In this document: one piece after another, positions 48,791 through 61,229 of the stretch
Position numbering within the stretch: position 1 is the stretch's first letter
Layout: each line of letters starts with the position of its first letter
Assembly: GCA_028583605.1 (NCBI GenBank)
Contig: CM053334.1
Location: 19,549,118 to 19,613,117, forward strand
Direction of reading: 5' to 3'
DNA: 64,000 nt
From: Dastarcus helophoroides
Lineage: Eukaryota > Arthropoda > Insecta > Coleoptera > Bothrideridae
Notes under the pieces: model-generated
What the model was told of the DNA's origin: nothing
What the model saw: the letters and a program-made list of their open reading frames with translations, nothing else
Database searches by the model: none
Program-made: the position numbers and the translations under genes

Positions 48791-49200
48791 CTTTATGCTT
48801 TTTATTTTCCCAAGGAAAACACGTTTTTACTTTAGTTATTTATTGGTCCCTCGATTTACGAGCAAAATCCTGTCTTCGCATCTCAAAATTTACAAATCAC
48901 TGATATTTTAGTATCCAAACTAGGAAAGACCAATTATGTTTGGTGCCATATTCGGAAATATGCAACATATTGGTGCCATATTCGAGAATACTCGACGTAT
49001 TGGTATTGCACCAGAAAAGTCACACAAAGCGGCAACGGCGCAAACACTGCAATTTCTGTAAAAAGGCGAGGCTGCGCGCTGGAGAAGAAAAAGAAGAATT
49101 TTGTTGACATGGAAACGACAATATTCATTATTGTACAGTTATGCAATAAAAACCAATTTTCAAGTTTTCAATCAACGTTTATCATTTTTAACAACACTTT
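48791..49200. other. Spacer between two GCCCAGAC arrays
   Basis: A/T-rich sequence with two TTGGTGCCATATTCG boxes at about 48940 and 48970, which look like decayed or variant monomers. No gene was seen. Confidence 0.5.
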
Positions 49201-49540
49201 CTACAATTGGTGCCCAGATTTAAAAATATTTGACGTTTTGGTGCCCAGACTCAAAAATGATCGACGTTTTGGTGCCCAGACTCGGAAATATTTGACATAG
49301 CCGTGCCCAGACTTAAAACTATTTGTCGTTTTGGTGCCCAGACTCAAAAATAATCGACGTTTTGGGGCCCAGACTCAAAAATAATCGACTTTTTGGTGCC
49401 CAGACTCAAAAATAATCGACGTTTTGGTGCCCAGACTCAAAAATAATCGACGTTTTGGTGCCCAGACTCAAAAACATTTGACGTAGTCGTGCCCAGACTC
49501 GAAAATATTTGACATTTTGGTGCCCAGATACAACAACCTT
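49200..49540 (+). repeat. 31-bp GCCCAGAC monomer array, about 10 copies
   Basis: TTTTGGTGCCCAGACTC followed by AAAAATAATCGACG repeats with the core at 49333, 49364 and 49395 and onward, a 31-bp period. One copy reads GGGGCCC instead of GGTGCCC and two read GTCGTGCCC or GCCGTGCCC. The copies in the centre are almost identical, so this array is young. Confidence 0.96.
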
Positions 49541-50740
49541 TTACAAAATATAAATTTTTGCGAAACTATTGATAGTTATTTAGATCGAAGGCTAAAATAC
49601 TACAGCTACCAAGAAGAGAAAAATTATTTCGCAATCTATAAAAAATTGGTGCCCAGACTAAAATATCTAGTTACCCACGAGGTATACAAAATTTTGCTGC
49701 CTAAATCAGAAGACTGTTGCTGCTTTTTCAAACTGAAAAAAGTCTTCCTACTTCAAGGGGGGAGAAAATTTATTTTCTGACCTCGAAATGCGTTTTTGTG
49801 TCTCTTTCTAACAAGTCACCTCTTGATCTGGGTATCTCTTCTGTTAAAATCTAAAACAATGAAGAAAAAATAGCACACATCCCAGGTTAAGTTATGTAAA
49901 ACCAGAATCTTCCTGGAATGAAAATCTGGCAAGATAACATCAGGAAGAAACCATCGAATGAGATGAGGTAAACCCAGCAAGCATATCAGCGGTGAAAACC
50001 TCCGAGTCAAATCGAATAAACTAAAACCACAAACACCTCAAGAGATAAAACCCTCAAAATCCTCTTCAGCTGAGAAGTTGCATTGATAATCAGGATCGGG
50101 AGACAGTTTCAAGACCAAGCAGACTGTAAACTCAACGGGTGCAATACAAATCCCCTTCATCTTGTTTCTGCCTTGCTGGCTTTATCGCCTGCACGATGCT
50201 CTCGGGTAATGAAAGCGCTTTCTCGTTGACCTTTTTTCTCTGTTCATCTGCGCTTTTCACGGAAACAAACTAAATGATAGTCGTTTTAAAACAAATGAAT
50301 TTCATTGACAGTGCGCGTCTTCCTAGCCTGCCTGGGACGAGACTCATTAAAACGTCGTTATGCAAAGTGGAATTTAGATTATGTCGGGGTGTTTTGTAAC
50401 ACATAGGCGTCATCGAGGGTTGTACTTAAACAAATAAAATTAGAGCTGTGTACGGGTTTTTGATGAAGAGATAAATATGACCTTAAAAACCTAAAAATAC
50501 TGAGTAGTAGAAGCGAAAGTTTTTTTTAATGTAATTTACAGTTTAAACTACTCACCTAAGAGACTTCATAAATTAATCTTTCTTGGAAACATTGCTTAAA
50601 ACACGTAGGTGAATATTTTACGTGTTTGGGCATTTCCATTACTTTTTTTTTATGCTCAATTCCACTCGCAAAGCATTCTGAGTCAATCGATCGACTTTAC
50701 CTGAATACATAAGATTCATGATAACGATATGCTAAAGACA
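49541..50740. other. Single-copy island 6, no gene seen
   Basis: The first 200 bp still hold a lone GGTGCCCAGACT core at about 49648. The rest is non-repetitive. Frames at 49517-49780 and 49816-50010 show no domain. Confidence 0.5.
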
Positions 50741-52580
50741 ATGTTATAATGGAAAAAGAAGATAGTAGTGATGAACTTTCGTTTTTCATCGAAATTTTGA
50801 CCACCAAATGATTATTAAGATGGATCGATTGATGTATCATATGAAGACAACATTTTAATGGAAAAAGAAAATATTACTGATCAACTGTCGTTTTTCATTA
50901 CAACTTTGACCACCAAATAATTATTAAGATGGATGGATTGTATCCAAAGGTACAGCTTAGGAAAATGTACCACATGAAGACAAAATTATTGTGGAAAAAG
51001 ACAATATTACTGATGAACTTTCGTTTTTCATTGAAATGTTAACCACCAAATGATTATTGAGATGGATTTGATAACCTAAGGTTGGAAAAAATGTTCCACA
51101 TAAAGGCAAAGTTATAGTGGAAAAAGGCAATATTATGGATGAACTTTAATTTTCCATTGAAATTTTGACCACCAAATGATCATTAAGACGGGTTCGGTAA
51201 CGTTCTTAGAAAAATGTTCCATATGAAGACGCAGTTATAGTGGAAAAATAAAATATTACTCAAGAACTTTCGTTTTTCATTAAAATTTTGACCACCAAAT
51301 AATTACTAAGATGAATCGACTGTGTCCAAAGAAAAATGTTCTAAATGAAGACAAATTTATAGTGGAAAAAGAAAATATTACTGATAAACTTTCTTTTTTC
51401 ATTAAATTTTTTGACCACCAAAAGACTATTAAGATAAATCTGTTGTGTCCAAAGGTACAGCCTAAAAAAACGCACCACATGAAGACAAAATTATGGTGGA
51501 AAAAGAAAACATTACTGATGAACTTTTGTTTTTCATTAAAATTTTGACCACCAAATGATTATTCAGATGGATAGGTGGTGTCGAAAGGAACAATGTACCA
51601 AATGAAGACAAAAGTAAAGTGGAAAAAGAAAATATTACTGATGAACTTTCTTTTTTCGTTAAAATTTTGACCACCAAAGGATTATTAAGATGAACCCGTT
51701 GGGCCCAAAGGTACAGCTTAGAAAAATGTACCATATGAAGACTAAATTATGATGGAAAAAGAAAACATTACTGATGAACTTTCTTTTTTCGTTGAAATTT
51801 TGACCACCAAAGGATTATTAAGATAAACCTGTTGTGCCCAAAGGTACAGCTTAGAAAAATGTACCATATGAAGACAAAATTATGATGGAAAAAGAAAACA
51901 TTACTGATGAACTTTTGTTTTTCGTTGAAATTTTGACCACCAAATGATTAAGATGGATGAAAATACAGAGAATATCTAAGATGGATAGATTGTATCCACA
52001 GAAAAATGTTAAAATGTACCAAATGAAGACAAAATTATAGTGGAAAAATAAAATATTACTGATGAACTTTCTTTTTTCGTTAAAATTTTGACCACCAAAG
52101 CATTATTAAGATAAACCTGTTGTGCCCAAAGGTACAGCTTAGAAAAATGTACCATATGAAGACAAAATTATGATGGAAAAAGAAAACATTACTGATGAAC
52201 TTTTGTTTTTCGTTGAAATTTTGACCACCAAATGATTCAGATGGATGAAAATACAGAGAATATCTAAGATGGATAGATTGTATCCAAAGAAAAATGGTAA
52301 AATGTACCAAATGAAGACAAAATTATAGTGGAAAAATAAAATATTACTGATGAACTTTCCTTTTTCATTGAAATTTTGACCACCAAAGGATTATTAAGAT
52401 AAATCTATTGTATCCAAAGGTAAAGCTTAAAAAATGTACCACGTGAAGACAAAATTTTTGGCACCAAAGGATTATTAACATGAATGGATTGTACTCGAAG
52501 AAAAATGTACCAAATGAAGGTAAAATTATAGTGGATAAAGAAAATATTACTGATGAACTTTCCTTTTCCATTGAAATGTT
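50741..52580. repeat. Satellite C, about 125-bp unit, about 14 copies
   Basis: TTTTGACCACCAAA recurs at about 50799, 50908, 51041, 51167, 51289, 51412, 51546, 51669, 51803, 51928, 52090, 52225 and 52378. The unit also contains ATGAAGACAAAATTATAGTG, AATATTACTGATGAACTTTC and, in many copies, CCAAAGGTACAGCTTAGAAA. A 290-bp dimer-scale variant with GATGAAAATACAGAGAATAT occurs twice (51955, 52247). It shares no core with the GCCCAGAC family. Frames on both strands (for example 51462-51734) are repeat frames. Confidence 0.94.
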
Positions 52581-53234
52581 TGTACTGAATCTTTCAAGTG
52601 TTCACCTTCGTATGCAAATTACGTGAGCTTCTGTTTTACGCAAGTTGTTTGGTTAATAAACGATCGCTTTAACAAGCATGCATTGCATGCACGATATGGA
52701 TAAGTGTGTACAAACAGAAATAAACGCGACTACAGTAAACGTTTCATCGAATTATAATATCAAATTATCTTTATGGTACGATGAACTCCACTTGGATTCC
52801 TCCCAGGTGTTCCCCAACCCTAACTTAGTTTTCCATAATTTCATCATTCCATTCAAATCATAACTATACATAAATGGATGAATCGATGCCCGAAGCCATA
52901 AAAACAAATTTTATGTGTGATTTAGTTCAATAGTTAAATACTTCAGAGAGCTGAATTCAAATAACGTCGAAATAAATCGAATAAATTTTTATCGAGGTTT
53001 ATAAAATTCAACCAACAAATGACTTTTCAACGAATGTAAACACGAATTTTCCCCATTTTGACAGTAAAACAGACGCCGACCCTCTACAAATCAATCGAAG
53101 CGAAATTAATTTCTCATATTCAGTCAGTCCCAACGTTTATTCTATTGCGTAGTTCAATGTATTTTAACCCAGACCTTCCCACATTTGGGGACATCGGTCC
53201 GGCCGGTGGCCGACCCCACTCGACATCCTAAAAG
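52581..53234. other. Single-copy island 7, no gene seen
   Basis: Non-repetitive sequence. A short plus frame at 52678-52863 shows no recognisable protein features. Confidence 0.5.
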
Positions 53235-53440
53235 TCACTCATTCTTCTGTTGACACGCATTGTTCTGTTAACACTCATTTGTCTGTTGGCACTCATTCTT
53301 CTGTTGACACTCATTGTTCTGTTAACACTCATTCGTCTGTTGAGACTCATTCGTCTGTTGACACTCATTCGTCTGTTGACACTCATCCGTCTGTTGACAC
53401 TCATTCTTTCGTATATGTTAACACTCATTCTTTCGTGTTA
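53235..53440. repeat. 18-bp minisatellite, about 11 copies
   Basis: The unit is ACACTCATTCGTCTGTTG with single-base variants. As 18 is a multiple of three, three frames remain open across it and give hexapeptide-repeat translations on both strands; these are not genes. Confidence 0.95.
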
Positions 53441-55196
53441 ACAAACTCGTTCATTCGACAAACAACCTCGAAAGGCGCCACTGAGAAAAATCAGGAATTA
53501 CCGCCCTTGAAAGTTTTGCTATCCTGTTCCGGATTCGACTGAACTAATTCCTGCTTATCTGTAATGAGCGTCTGGGTGATAAAGAGGGGGCTATTAAAGT
53601 GATATAATGCGAAAAACCACGGCCCTTTTACCGCAATGAAAGTTAATTTAATTGCCGATTTGCAGATTTCCTTCCGGCTTTTTCATTATGCGAATTACGA
53701 TAGCGTCGATAGCGGACGTTCTACAACAAAAGCGACATAATCTTATGAACGAGTGTTATTAGAAAACTGAAAGTTTGGGTTATCTCTTGGAGGAATACCT
53801 CTACGTGGACATCAAGACGTCCGATAGCGCCATCTATCTGTCGCTAGAGCAAGCGAACTCATGTTTGTTAAACAAATTTCGGACCAACTATTTGTGACTT
53901 TGGATGGTTGATTATATTACGTTGTTTTTCTGTTAAATTTTTCCTTATCATTTAACACCCATTGATTCTATTACGTTTTATCTTAATTTTATAAATATAT
54001 AGTCTACCTCTTACACAACCTACACAGCGTCATCTGTCACTATCCTAGCTTTATAAACAGGAGAAAACTTTTTAGCCTAGGACAACCAATAAGGCGTGTA
54101 GTACAAATAAAACACTGACTAATATGCATGCTGTGGTCTCCTTGCTAAAATAGAACAAACTGAACAACAACCTTCGATTTTGGTGCGAAACTCTTTGTAC
54201 CTTTGGATAGTTTATTACGTTAAGTTGTTTTTCTGTTACGCATTATTTTAATTGTTCGCTTTACTTAATTAGTCTATACATTTAAAAGTGTCTTGGCTGA
54301 CTGACTGAAAAATTGGAGAGGTAAAAGAGGAAACGTTGTTTAGAATCAACCTGTTTTAGAATTGTGCCGCGATTCCGTCAATTACTTGTCTGTGATTCAA
54401 CCGCAAACTACTTAGCTGAAGTTCATCTTGGGTGGTAGCGTCTAATAGAACAATTTTAGAACACTCTATTTTAAGTCAACCATCCTCTGGATCTCAACAA
54501 ATGGAATATATTTCTGTCGACTGTGCGATGAATACGTAAAATAGTTTAAAGTTTAAGTTCTACCTCTTCGTCATGCCACTTTCTCCTTCTATTTTAATAC
54601 TTTACAACACTACTGTCAATTTTACTAAAAGTTTCCTATAAATTTCTGGAATAGTTTTAAAGCGTCTCTCTGTAAATGATCAAGATTTTTCGGTGTTCCT
54701 CCTGTATCTTCTTAAATTCGAAAATCCTTTGAAGTTCTTCCTGTATCTAGTTAAATTCGAAGATCATTTGAAATTTTTTCTATATCTTTTTAAATTCGAA
54801 AGTGGAAGTTCTTCCTACCTCTTCTTTTAAACCTATTTATGGTTCCTCTTTTCATCTTCCTCTTTTGAGGTTCCTCCTGTCTATTCCTCTAAATTGTCAA
54901 TTTTTTTAAAAGCACCTGTTTGGCTTCTCAACTTTTCCTTCGAAATTGCAAATCCTGAAAAGTTTAAAAGTCTATTCGTTCTTTTGGTTAGTTCCTCCAA
55001 AAGACCTTGCAAGTCAATGGAATAAAAGGCGGGAGTGTCCTCTTCTAGTGAATTTCCCTAAATTTGTTGATCTTCCAAATTAAGACGGGAAGATTTTCTT
55101 CTTCTCTCTTCTTTCAATGTTTAAAACTTTTAATCTGGAAAGCCAGCGATACAATTTGTAGAATTGAGCGTTTGTTGCAAACGTCTTGAAGATAGA
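53441..55196. other. Single-copy island 8 with a short diverged internal duplication
   Basis: No gene seen. The segment TTGTGACTTTGGATGGTTGA to TTGTTTTTCTGTTA (53893-53940) has a diverged copy at about 54190-54240. GCGCCATCT at 53827-53835 is the reverse of the AGATGGCGC box in the 715-bp repeat. From about 54690 pyrimidine-rich runs (TTCTTCCTGTATC) increase towards the long pyrimidine tract. Confidence 0.5.
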
Positions 55197-57858
55197 TAAA
55201 GTGCAAACGAATCTCTTTCTCCTTCTCTTTTTTCTTCCTCTTCCTCTTTATTTTCTCTTCTCTTCCTCTTCCTCTTTTCTTCCTCTTCTTCTTCCTTACC
55301 CTCTTCCTCTTCCCCTTCCTCTTCTTCCTTTCCCTTTTCCTCTTACTCTTCTTTTTCCTTTTCCTTTTCCTGTTCCTATTCTCTTTCTCTCTTCTCTATC
55401 TTTCTCTCTTCTCCATCTTTCTCTCTTTCTCATCTTTCTCGTCTTTCTCGTCTTTCTCCTCTTTCTCTCTTTCTCTCTTTCTCTCTTTCTCTCTTCTTCT
55501 TTCTCTCTTTCTCTTTTCTCTCTTCTCTCTCCTCTCTTCTCTCTTGTCTCTTCTCTCTTCTCTCTTCTCTCTTCTCTTCTCTACCTTCCTCTTCTCTTCT
55601 CTTCTCTTCTCTTCTTTCTTTCTCTTCCCTTCTTTCTCTTCTCTTCTCTTCTCTTCTCTCCCCTTCTCTTCTCTCTCTCTTCTCTCTTCTCTTCTCTCTT
55701 CTCTCTTCTCCTTCTCTCTTCTCTCTTCTCTCTTCTCTCTTCTCTCTTCTCTTCTCTTCTCTTCTTCTCTCTTCTCTCTTCTCTCTCTCTCTTCTCTTCT
55801 TCTCTCTTCTCTCTTCTCTCTTCTCTCTTCTCTCTTCTCTTCTTTTCTCTCTTCTCTTCTCTTCTCTTCTCTCTTCTCTCTTCTCTCTTCTCTCTTCTCT
55901 CTTCTCTCTTCTCTCTTCTCTCTTCTCTCTTCTCTCTTCTCTCTTCTCTCTTCTCTCTTCTCTCTTCTCTCTTCTCTCTTCTCTCTTCTCTCTTCTCTCT
56001 TCTCTATCTTCTCTCTTCTCTCTTCTCTCTTCTCTCTTCTCATCTTCTCTCTTCTCTCTTCTCTCTTCTCTCTTCTCTCTTCTCTCTTCTCTCTTCGCTC
56101 TTCTTCTCTTCTCTCTTCTCTCTTCTCTCTTCTCTCTTCTCTCTTCTCTCTTCTCTCTTCTCTCTTCTCTCTTCTCTCTTCTCTCTCTTCTCTTCTCTCT
56201 TCTTCTCTTCTCTCTTCTCTCTTCTCTTCTCTTCTTCTCTTCTCTCTTCTCTTCTCTTCTCTCTTCTCTCTCTCTCTTCTCTCTCTTCTCTCTCTCTTCT
56301 CTCTTCTCTCTTCTCTTCTCTTCTCTTCTCTTCTCTTCTCTTCTCTTCTCTTCTCTTCTCTTACTCTTCTCTTCTCTTCTCTTACTCTTCTCTTCTCTTC
56401 TCTTCTCTTCTCTTCTCTTCTCTTCTCTTCTCGTCTCTTCTCTTCTCTTCTCTACTCTTCTCTTCTCTTCTCTCTTCTCTTCTCTTCTCTTCTCTTCTCT
56501 TCTCTTCTCTTCTCTTCTCTTCTCTTCTCTTCTCTTCTCTCTTCTCTTCTCTTCTCTTCTCTTCTCTTCTCTTCCTCTTCTCTTCTCTTCTCTTCTCTTC
56601 TCTTCTCTTCTCTTCTCTTCTCTTCTCTTCTCTTCTCTTCTCTTCCTCTTCTCTTCTCTTCTCTTCTCTTCTCTTCTCTTCTCTTCTCTCTCTTCTCTTC
56701 TCTTCTCTTCTCTTCTCTTCTCTCTCTTTCTCTTCTCTTCTCTTCTCTTCTTCTCTTCTCTTCTCTTCTCTTTCTCTCTTCTCTTCTCTTCTCTTCTCTT
56801 CTTTCTCTTCTCTTTCTCTCTTCTCTTCCTCTTTCCCTCTCTCTCTTTCTCTCTTCCTCTTCTCTTCTCTTCTCCTCTCTCTCTCTCTTCTCTTCCTCTT
56901 CTCTTCTCTTTCTCTTCTCTTCCTCTTCCCCTCTCTCTTCTCTTCTCTTTCTTCTCTCCTTTTCTCTTTCTCTTCTCTTCTCTTTCTCTTCCTTTCTCTT
57001 CTCTTCTCTCTTCCTCTCCTTTCTTCTTCCCTCTTTCTTCTTCCTTCTCTTCTCTTCTCTTCTTCTTCTCTTCTCTTCTCTTCTCTTCCTTCTCTTCCTC
57101 TTTCTCTTCCTCTTCCTTTTTCTTCTTCTCTTTCCTTCTCTTCTCTTCTCTTCTCTCTCTTCTCTTCTCTCCTTCTCTTCTTCCTTCTCTCCTTCTTCCT
57201 CCCCTTCTCTTCCTCTCTTCTCTCTTCTCTTTCTCTTCCTCTTCCTTCTTCTCTCTCTTCTCTTCTTTCTCTCCATCCTCTTTTCTTCCTCTTCCTCATC
57301 ATCTTCCTCTTTCTCTTCCTCTTCCTCTTCATCTTCCTCTTTTCTTCCTCTTCCTCTTCCTGTTCCTCTTCCTCTTTCTCTTCTCTTCCTTTTTCCTTCC
57401 TCTTCCTCTTCCTTTTCATCTTCCTCTTTCACTCCCTCTCCCTCTTCCTCTTCTTCTTCCTCTTCTTCTTCCTCTTCCTTTTCATCTTCCTCTATCACTC
57501 CCTCTCCCTCTTCCTCTTCCTCTTCCTCTTCCTCTTCCTCTTCCTCTTCCTCTTCCTCTTCTTCTTCATCTTTCTCTTTCTTTTCCTCTCCCTCTCCCTC
57601 TTCCCTTCTTCCTTTTCCTTTTCCTCTTCCTCTTTCTGTTTCTCTCTCTCTTCCAGTTCCACTTCCACTTCCTTGTTTTCTTCCTCTTCTGTTCCTCTTC
57701 CTCTTCTTTTCCTCTTCCTCTTCTCTTCCTTTTCTTCCTCCTCCTATTCTTTTTCTTCTTTCTCTTTCTCTTGCTTTTCTTATTCGCTTCCTCTTTTCTT
57801 CGTCTTCCGCTTCTTCTTCTCTTCCTCTTTCTCTTCCTCTTCTTCCTCTTCTTTAGCC
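55197..57858. repeat. Giant polypyrimidine/polypurine tract, about 2.66 kb
   Basis: The plus strand is almost only C and T. The flanks (55230-55380 and 57100-57850) are mostly TTCCTC hexamers. The left core (about 55500-56290) is mostly the heptamer TCTCTTC, and the right core (about 56310-57100) is mostly the pentamer TTCTC. Stop codons cannot occur in pure C/T or pure A/G sequence, which explains open frames of 770-891 codons (plus) and 345-348 codons (minus). None is a gene. The tract can in principle form triplex H-DNA. Confidence 0.97.
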
Positions 57859-59064
57859 TGATCTCATCCACTCCTAGACATAGGCTTCCTCCATGTTTTT
57901 CCACCTCTCTCTATCTTGATCATTCATGATCCAGTTTTAGTCAGCTCCCCTCTGAATGTCGTCTCTCCATCTTGCTTAAAGGCGTGCGACACTTCGTTTA
58001 GTTTTAGGGGCTAAATATTGACAAATTATCCGAGTCATAGAGCCTTTAATGTCAGGGTTGCAAAAATTTGTACATTTGACGCTAGCGTCGTTCCTAATTA
58101 GTTTCAATAGACAAAACGCGCTCAAAATTTCCCTTGGTGCAATAACTCTTCCCCTTTTTAGTCACAATTCACGAGGCGCCTGAATATTCTAGCGGCGGAA
58201 TAAGTAGGATTTTAATTACGCGCCCCATTAAGTCCGGAGTCCAAAGACTTTGAACCACATAAAACACAGAAACACATCGATTATCTCTCGGTGGCTCCCC
58301 CACGTAACCTTTTGTCTTTTCGTCTCACTGACGTAGTTGATTCCTCTAATTTCTAGCTAATTGTGGTTGTTTTTGCTTGCTCAATTTTAATAAAGCGGGA
58401 AGGCCCGTTCGCCTACTTCATGAATCTTCCAGGAGGCGGCCGACATGTAAACATTTATTTAGGACTCGCGCTCAAACCCAATTGGCCGATTGATGCCTAG
58501 GAACAATCCTTCTTACCTTTATCCCTTCCGAACAAATCAATATCCTTAGACTGAATCAGCGGTAAAAAAAAAGGAATCGTAAGCTAACGAGTTAACTCAT
58601 GGGCAGCGTTTTCAAACCAAACAATCGGCCGATGAAACGGATCCAGACGTTATTATTCGGTCTTGATTACATTGTCTGGAGAGTTGGGTAGTTTGGTGGG
58701 CGCGCGTTAGGGAAGTTTGCAAGCTGATGAATATCATCGGGCGCGTTTAGTAACCATCTTGCATAATGTTAATAGCGATAATAGATTTGTTCGTGCATCA
58801 CTTGCGAGAGGAACAATCCGGCTTCTGATGGCTGCTGATTCAAATAACTTTCGGGCGTGTCGGATGTCATCTACATGCATTCATGTCATATGCTCGATTT
58901 CGCCTGCAAAAGCGATATTACTAGCACACGAGTGCCCCTTGCGTAAGTGGAAACAATTGGGACAAAATGTTTGTTCTTACAAACGAATTTTATGTTCCGG
59001 TTTCTTCCTCCAAATTAAGAAGGCAGGAACATCATCTTGCCTTTTGCTAAATCAGTTGACTCTA
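57859..59064. other. Single-copy island 9, no gene seen
   Basis: Non-repetitive, G/C-richer sequence. The 116-codon plus frame at 58717-59067 has no domain or signal peptide I can recognise. Confidence 0.5.
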
Positions 59065-59170
59065 TAGTATCTATGATTCTATTGAATCTATGATTCTATA
59101 GTATCTATGATTCTATATTATCTATGATTCTATATTATCTATGATTTTATAGAGTCTATGATTCTATAGT
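59065..59170. repeat. 17-bp minisatellite, about 6 copies
   Basis: The unit CTATGATTCTATAGTAT repeats with small changes, for example TATTGAAT and TATATTAT endings. Confidence 0.92.
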
Positions 59171-59760
59171 ATCTACTTGCATTTGTCAGCATTCGGGTTG
59201 AATGTACCAAATAGTCGAGATATAGTAAGATCGAAACCGTTTGGTTTCCAAACTCCAGATCTGATAAATCTTCAAATCTATTGATCTGTGCATTAAAATC
59301 TAGTATTCTGAGGCTTTCCTAAAGAGCAACTGCTTGCTAAGCGTTTGTGGTTCTTCTGCTTGTAGTTCGGCTACCTACATGCTTAAAGGGCTACATACTG
59401 TAGTCTACGTTGCATTCTATTTGTATACGACACTTCACAAGTTTCTCTTTGGACCAATAGGTGGTGGTCACGAGCAATATTGTTTCTGTAGTATCTACTT
59501 GCCGGGACATTAGTCAGCATTCGATTGGGTTATACCAAACTGACGAGATGTAATCAGTTTTTGATTTACAAACTCTAGATCTGATAAATCCTGAAACCTA
59601 TTGGTCTGCGCATCTAAATCTAGTCTTCTAGGACCTTTCCAGAGAGCAACCGCTTTGCTAAGCGTTTGTGGTCCAACTGTTGGTAGTTCAGCTACTTATG
59701 ATCCCCTACACATGCTTAGAGGGCTGCATACTGTAATCTACTTACATAACTTGCTTTATT
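59160..59760. repeat. Two diverged tandem copies of a segment of about 320 bp
   Basis: AGTATCTACTTGC, GTCAGCATTCG, AGATCTGATAAATC, GCTAAGCGTTTGTGGT and TGCATACTGTAATCTAC (TACATACTGTAGTCTAC) appear in the same order at 59170-59425 and 59491-59745. The two copies differ at many positions, so the duplication is old. Confidence 0.85.
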
Positions 59761-61229
59761 AAACGTGCACTCGTATTTAAGTGTAGAAAGTTGTTTTATA
59801 AAACAATTAAGAAACTAATATCCATAATTTTCATACATAAATTATGATCGTTTTCGTCGTCATCATATTCGTAAATATGAGAGGAGCATCTTGAAAAATT
59901 GCACTATAAATTTGATAAAAATGCCTTTGTGAGGCATACGTACGTTGGGGCGAGTTATAAATGGTTTTCTTTTAACATTTATAAATAGATACTCTACTCC
60001 GGAAATTCCCTAATAAATTCGTTTCCAAAGATATTACATTTAGAAAGAGAAACGACAAGAATGATGGCTTATTAAAAACTGCTTTATCTTGTAAAGAAAA
60101 TTTTCTTTTTCGATATCAATCGCACACAATAAATTAAATTCTTGTATTGCCTCTCCGACAGATTCATTACGTACGAATGCGCTGCTTTTGATTAAATGAA
60201 CTGAAACCAGTCGCAAAGAAATACGACAAAATTCTCCAGCGAAATACCAATGAAAATAACTGTTTTAAAAAATTCGAGAGTTATGGGGGACGCCGAGAGA
60301 AATAGAAACTTAAAAAAAAATCATTTCTGATATAATCAGGGTTTAATTTATGTATTGCAGGCGTAAGGATAAGTTATCAAGCGAGTTAAACTTTTAATTT
60401 ATCAAGAGGGTATGCCGCAATGGATAGGAAGATTGCTTGCGTGGTAGATCGCTAGCGATCGCTCTTTTTTTAATTTTTACGCGTCTTACTCATGGCTGCA
60501 TAATACTGTTAACAAAGAGCATGTTGTAACGAGCGTCATCGTTACACAACGACGCGAAATCATGAGTTAGTTCCTCAACGCTCCTTCAAAATATCTATAT
60601 ATTGTTAGCCCCCCCCTAATCTGAATGTTAGACAAAATTGACAAAGGTGCTCTAAAAAATGTTTACGTTAATAGATCACGAATTAATCTAACTCCATTTT
60701 TGTTCCTAATAATAAACACGTAACACCTAAGTTCGCGTGTAAGCACAGCAATACAACAAAGGAATAACACGAAGTAGAGAAACACGCTGACGAGCACGTA
60801 TCAGATTATTTATCCCCCCAGAAACTAGGTTATCGGGGAAGATATTTGCCAACAGCGTTTTCGTGTTTTATCTATCTTTACCGAAACAAAAAAAATCAAT
60901 TTCAAGATGGACACGAAGGCCGGCACTCAGCTCCAATTTAGGAAGGTAGGAAATCGGCCACTTGTTTTATTCCGCCGGGCACGTGATCCTGAAGGTTTTC
61001 GTGACAAAACAACCCACAGAAAACCGCACGCTTTCCTCCTGGTCTTCCATTTCTGTCGCTAGATAACATTTGATTTTTTTTATGTTCAATCAAAAACTAT
61101 CCAAAGAAGTCGAAAACCGCAAAAAACTCGGTGTCACTTTTTTGTCTAGATATTGATGGCCTTTTTGCGCACAGGCGCCATTGCTTCATACAGCCAATCC
61201 CAGCTACGCTAGAGAAAAAAAAGGAAGGA
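59761..61229. other. Single-copy island 10, no gene seen
   Basis: Non-repetitive sequence. No open frame, RNA gene or recognised element was found. Confidence 0.5.

Noticed and set aside
3700..49750. GCCCAGAC as a SMAD-type site because it contains CAGAC
   Set aside because: CAGAC is only five bases and too common to be informative, and the conserved block is longer and different in shape. Kept only as one of many possibilities, not as a claim.
53228..53542. Hexapeptide-repeat proteins on both strands over the 18-bp minisatellite
   Set aside because: An 18-bp unit keeps all frames in register, so open frames on both strands are automatic.
55186..57861. Open frame of 891 codons and other long frames on both strands (770, 348, 345 and 215 codons)
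   Set aside because: The sequence is almost pure pyrimidine on one strand, so stop codons cannot arise. The translations are low-complexity S/L/F or K/R/E runs that follow the DNA repeat.
58717..59067. 116-codon plus-strand frame in island 9
   Set aside because: No recognisable motif, and the frame runs up to a minisatellite. Not supported as a gene.
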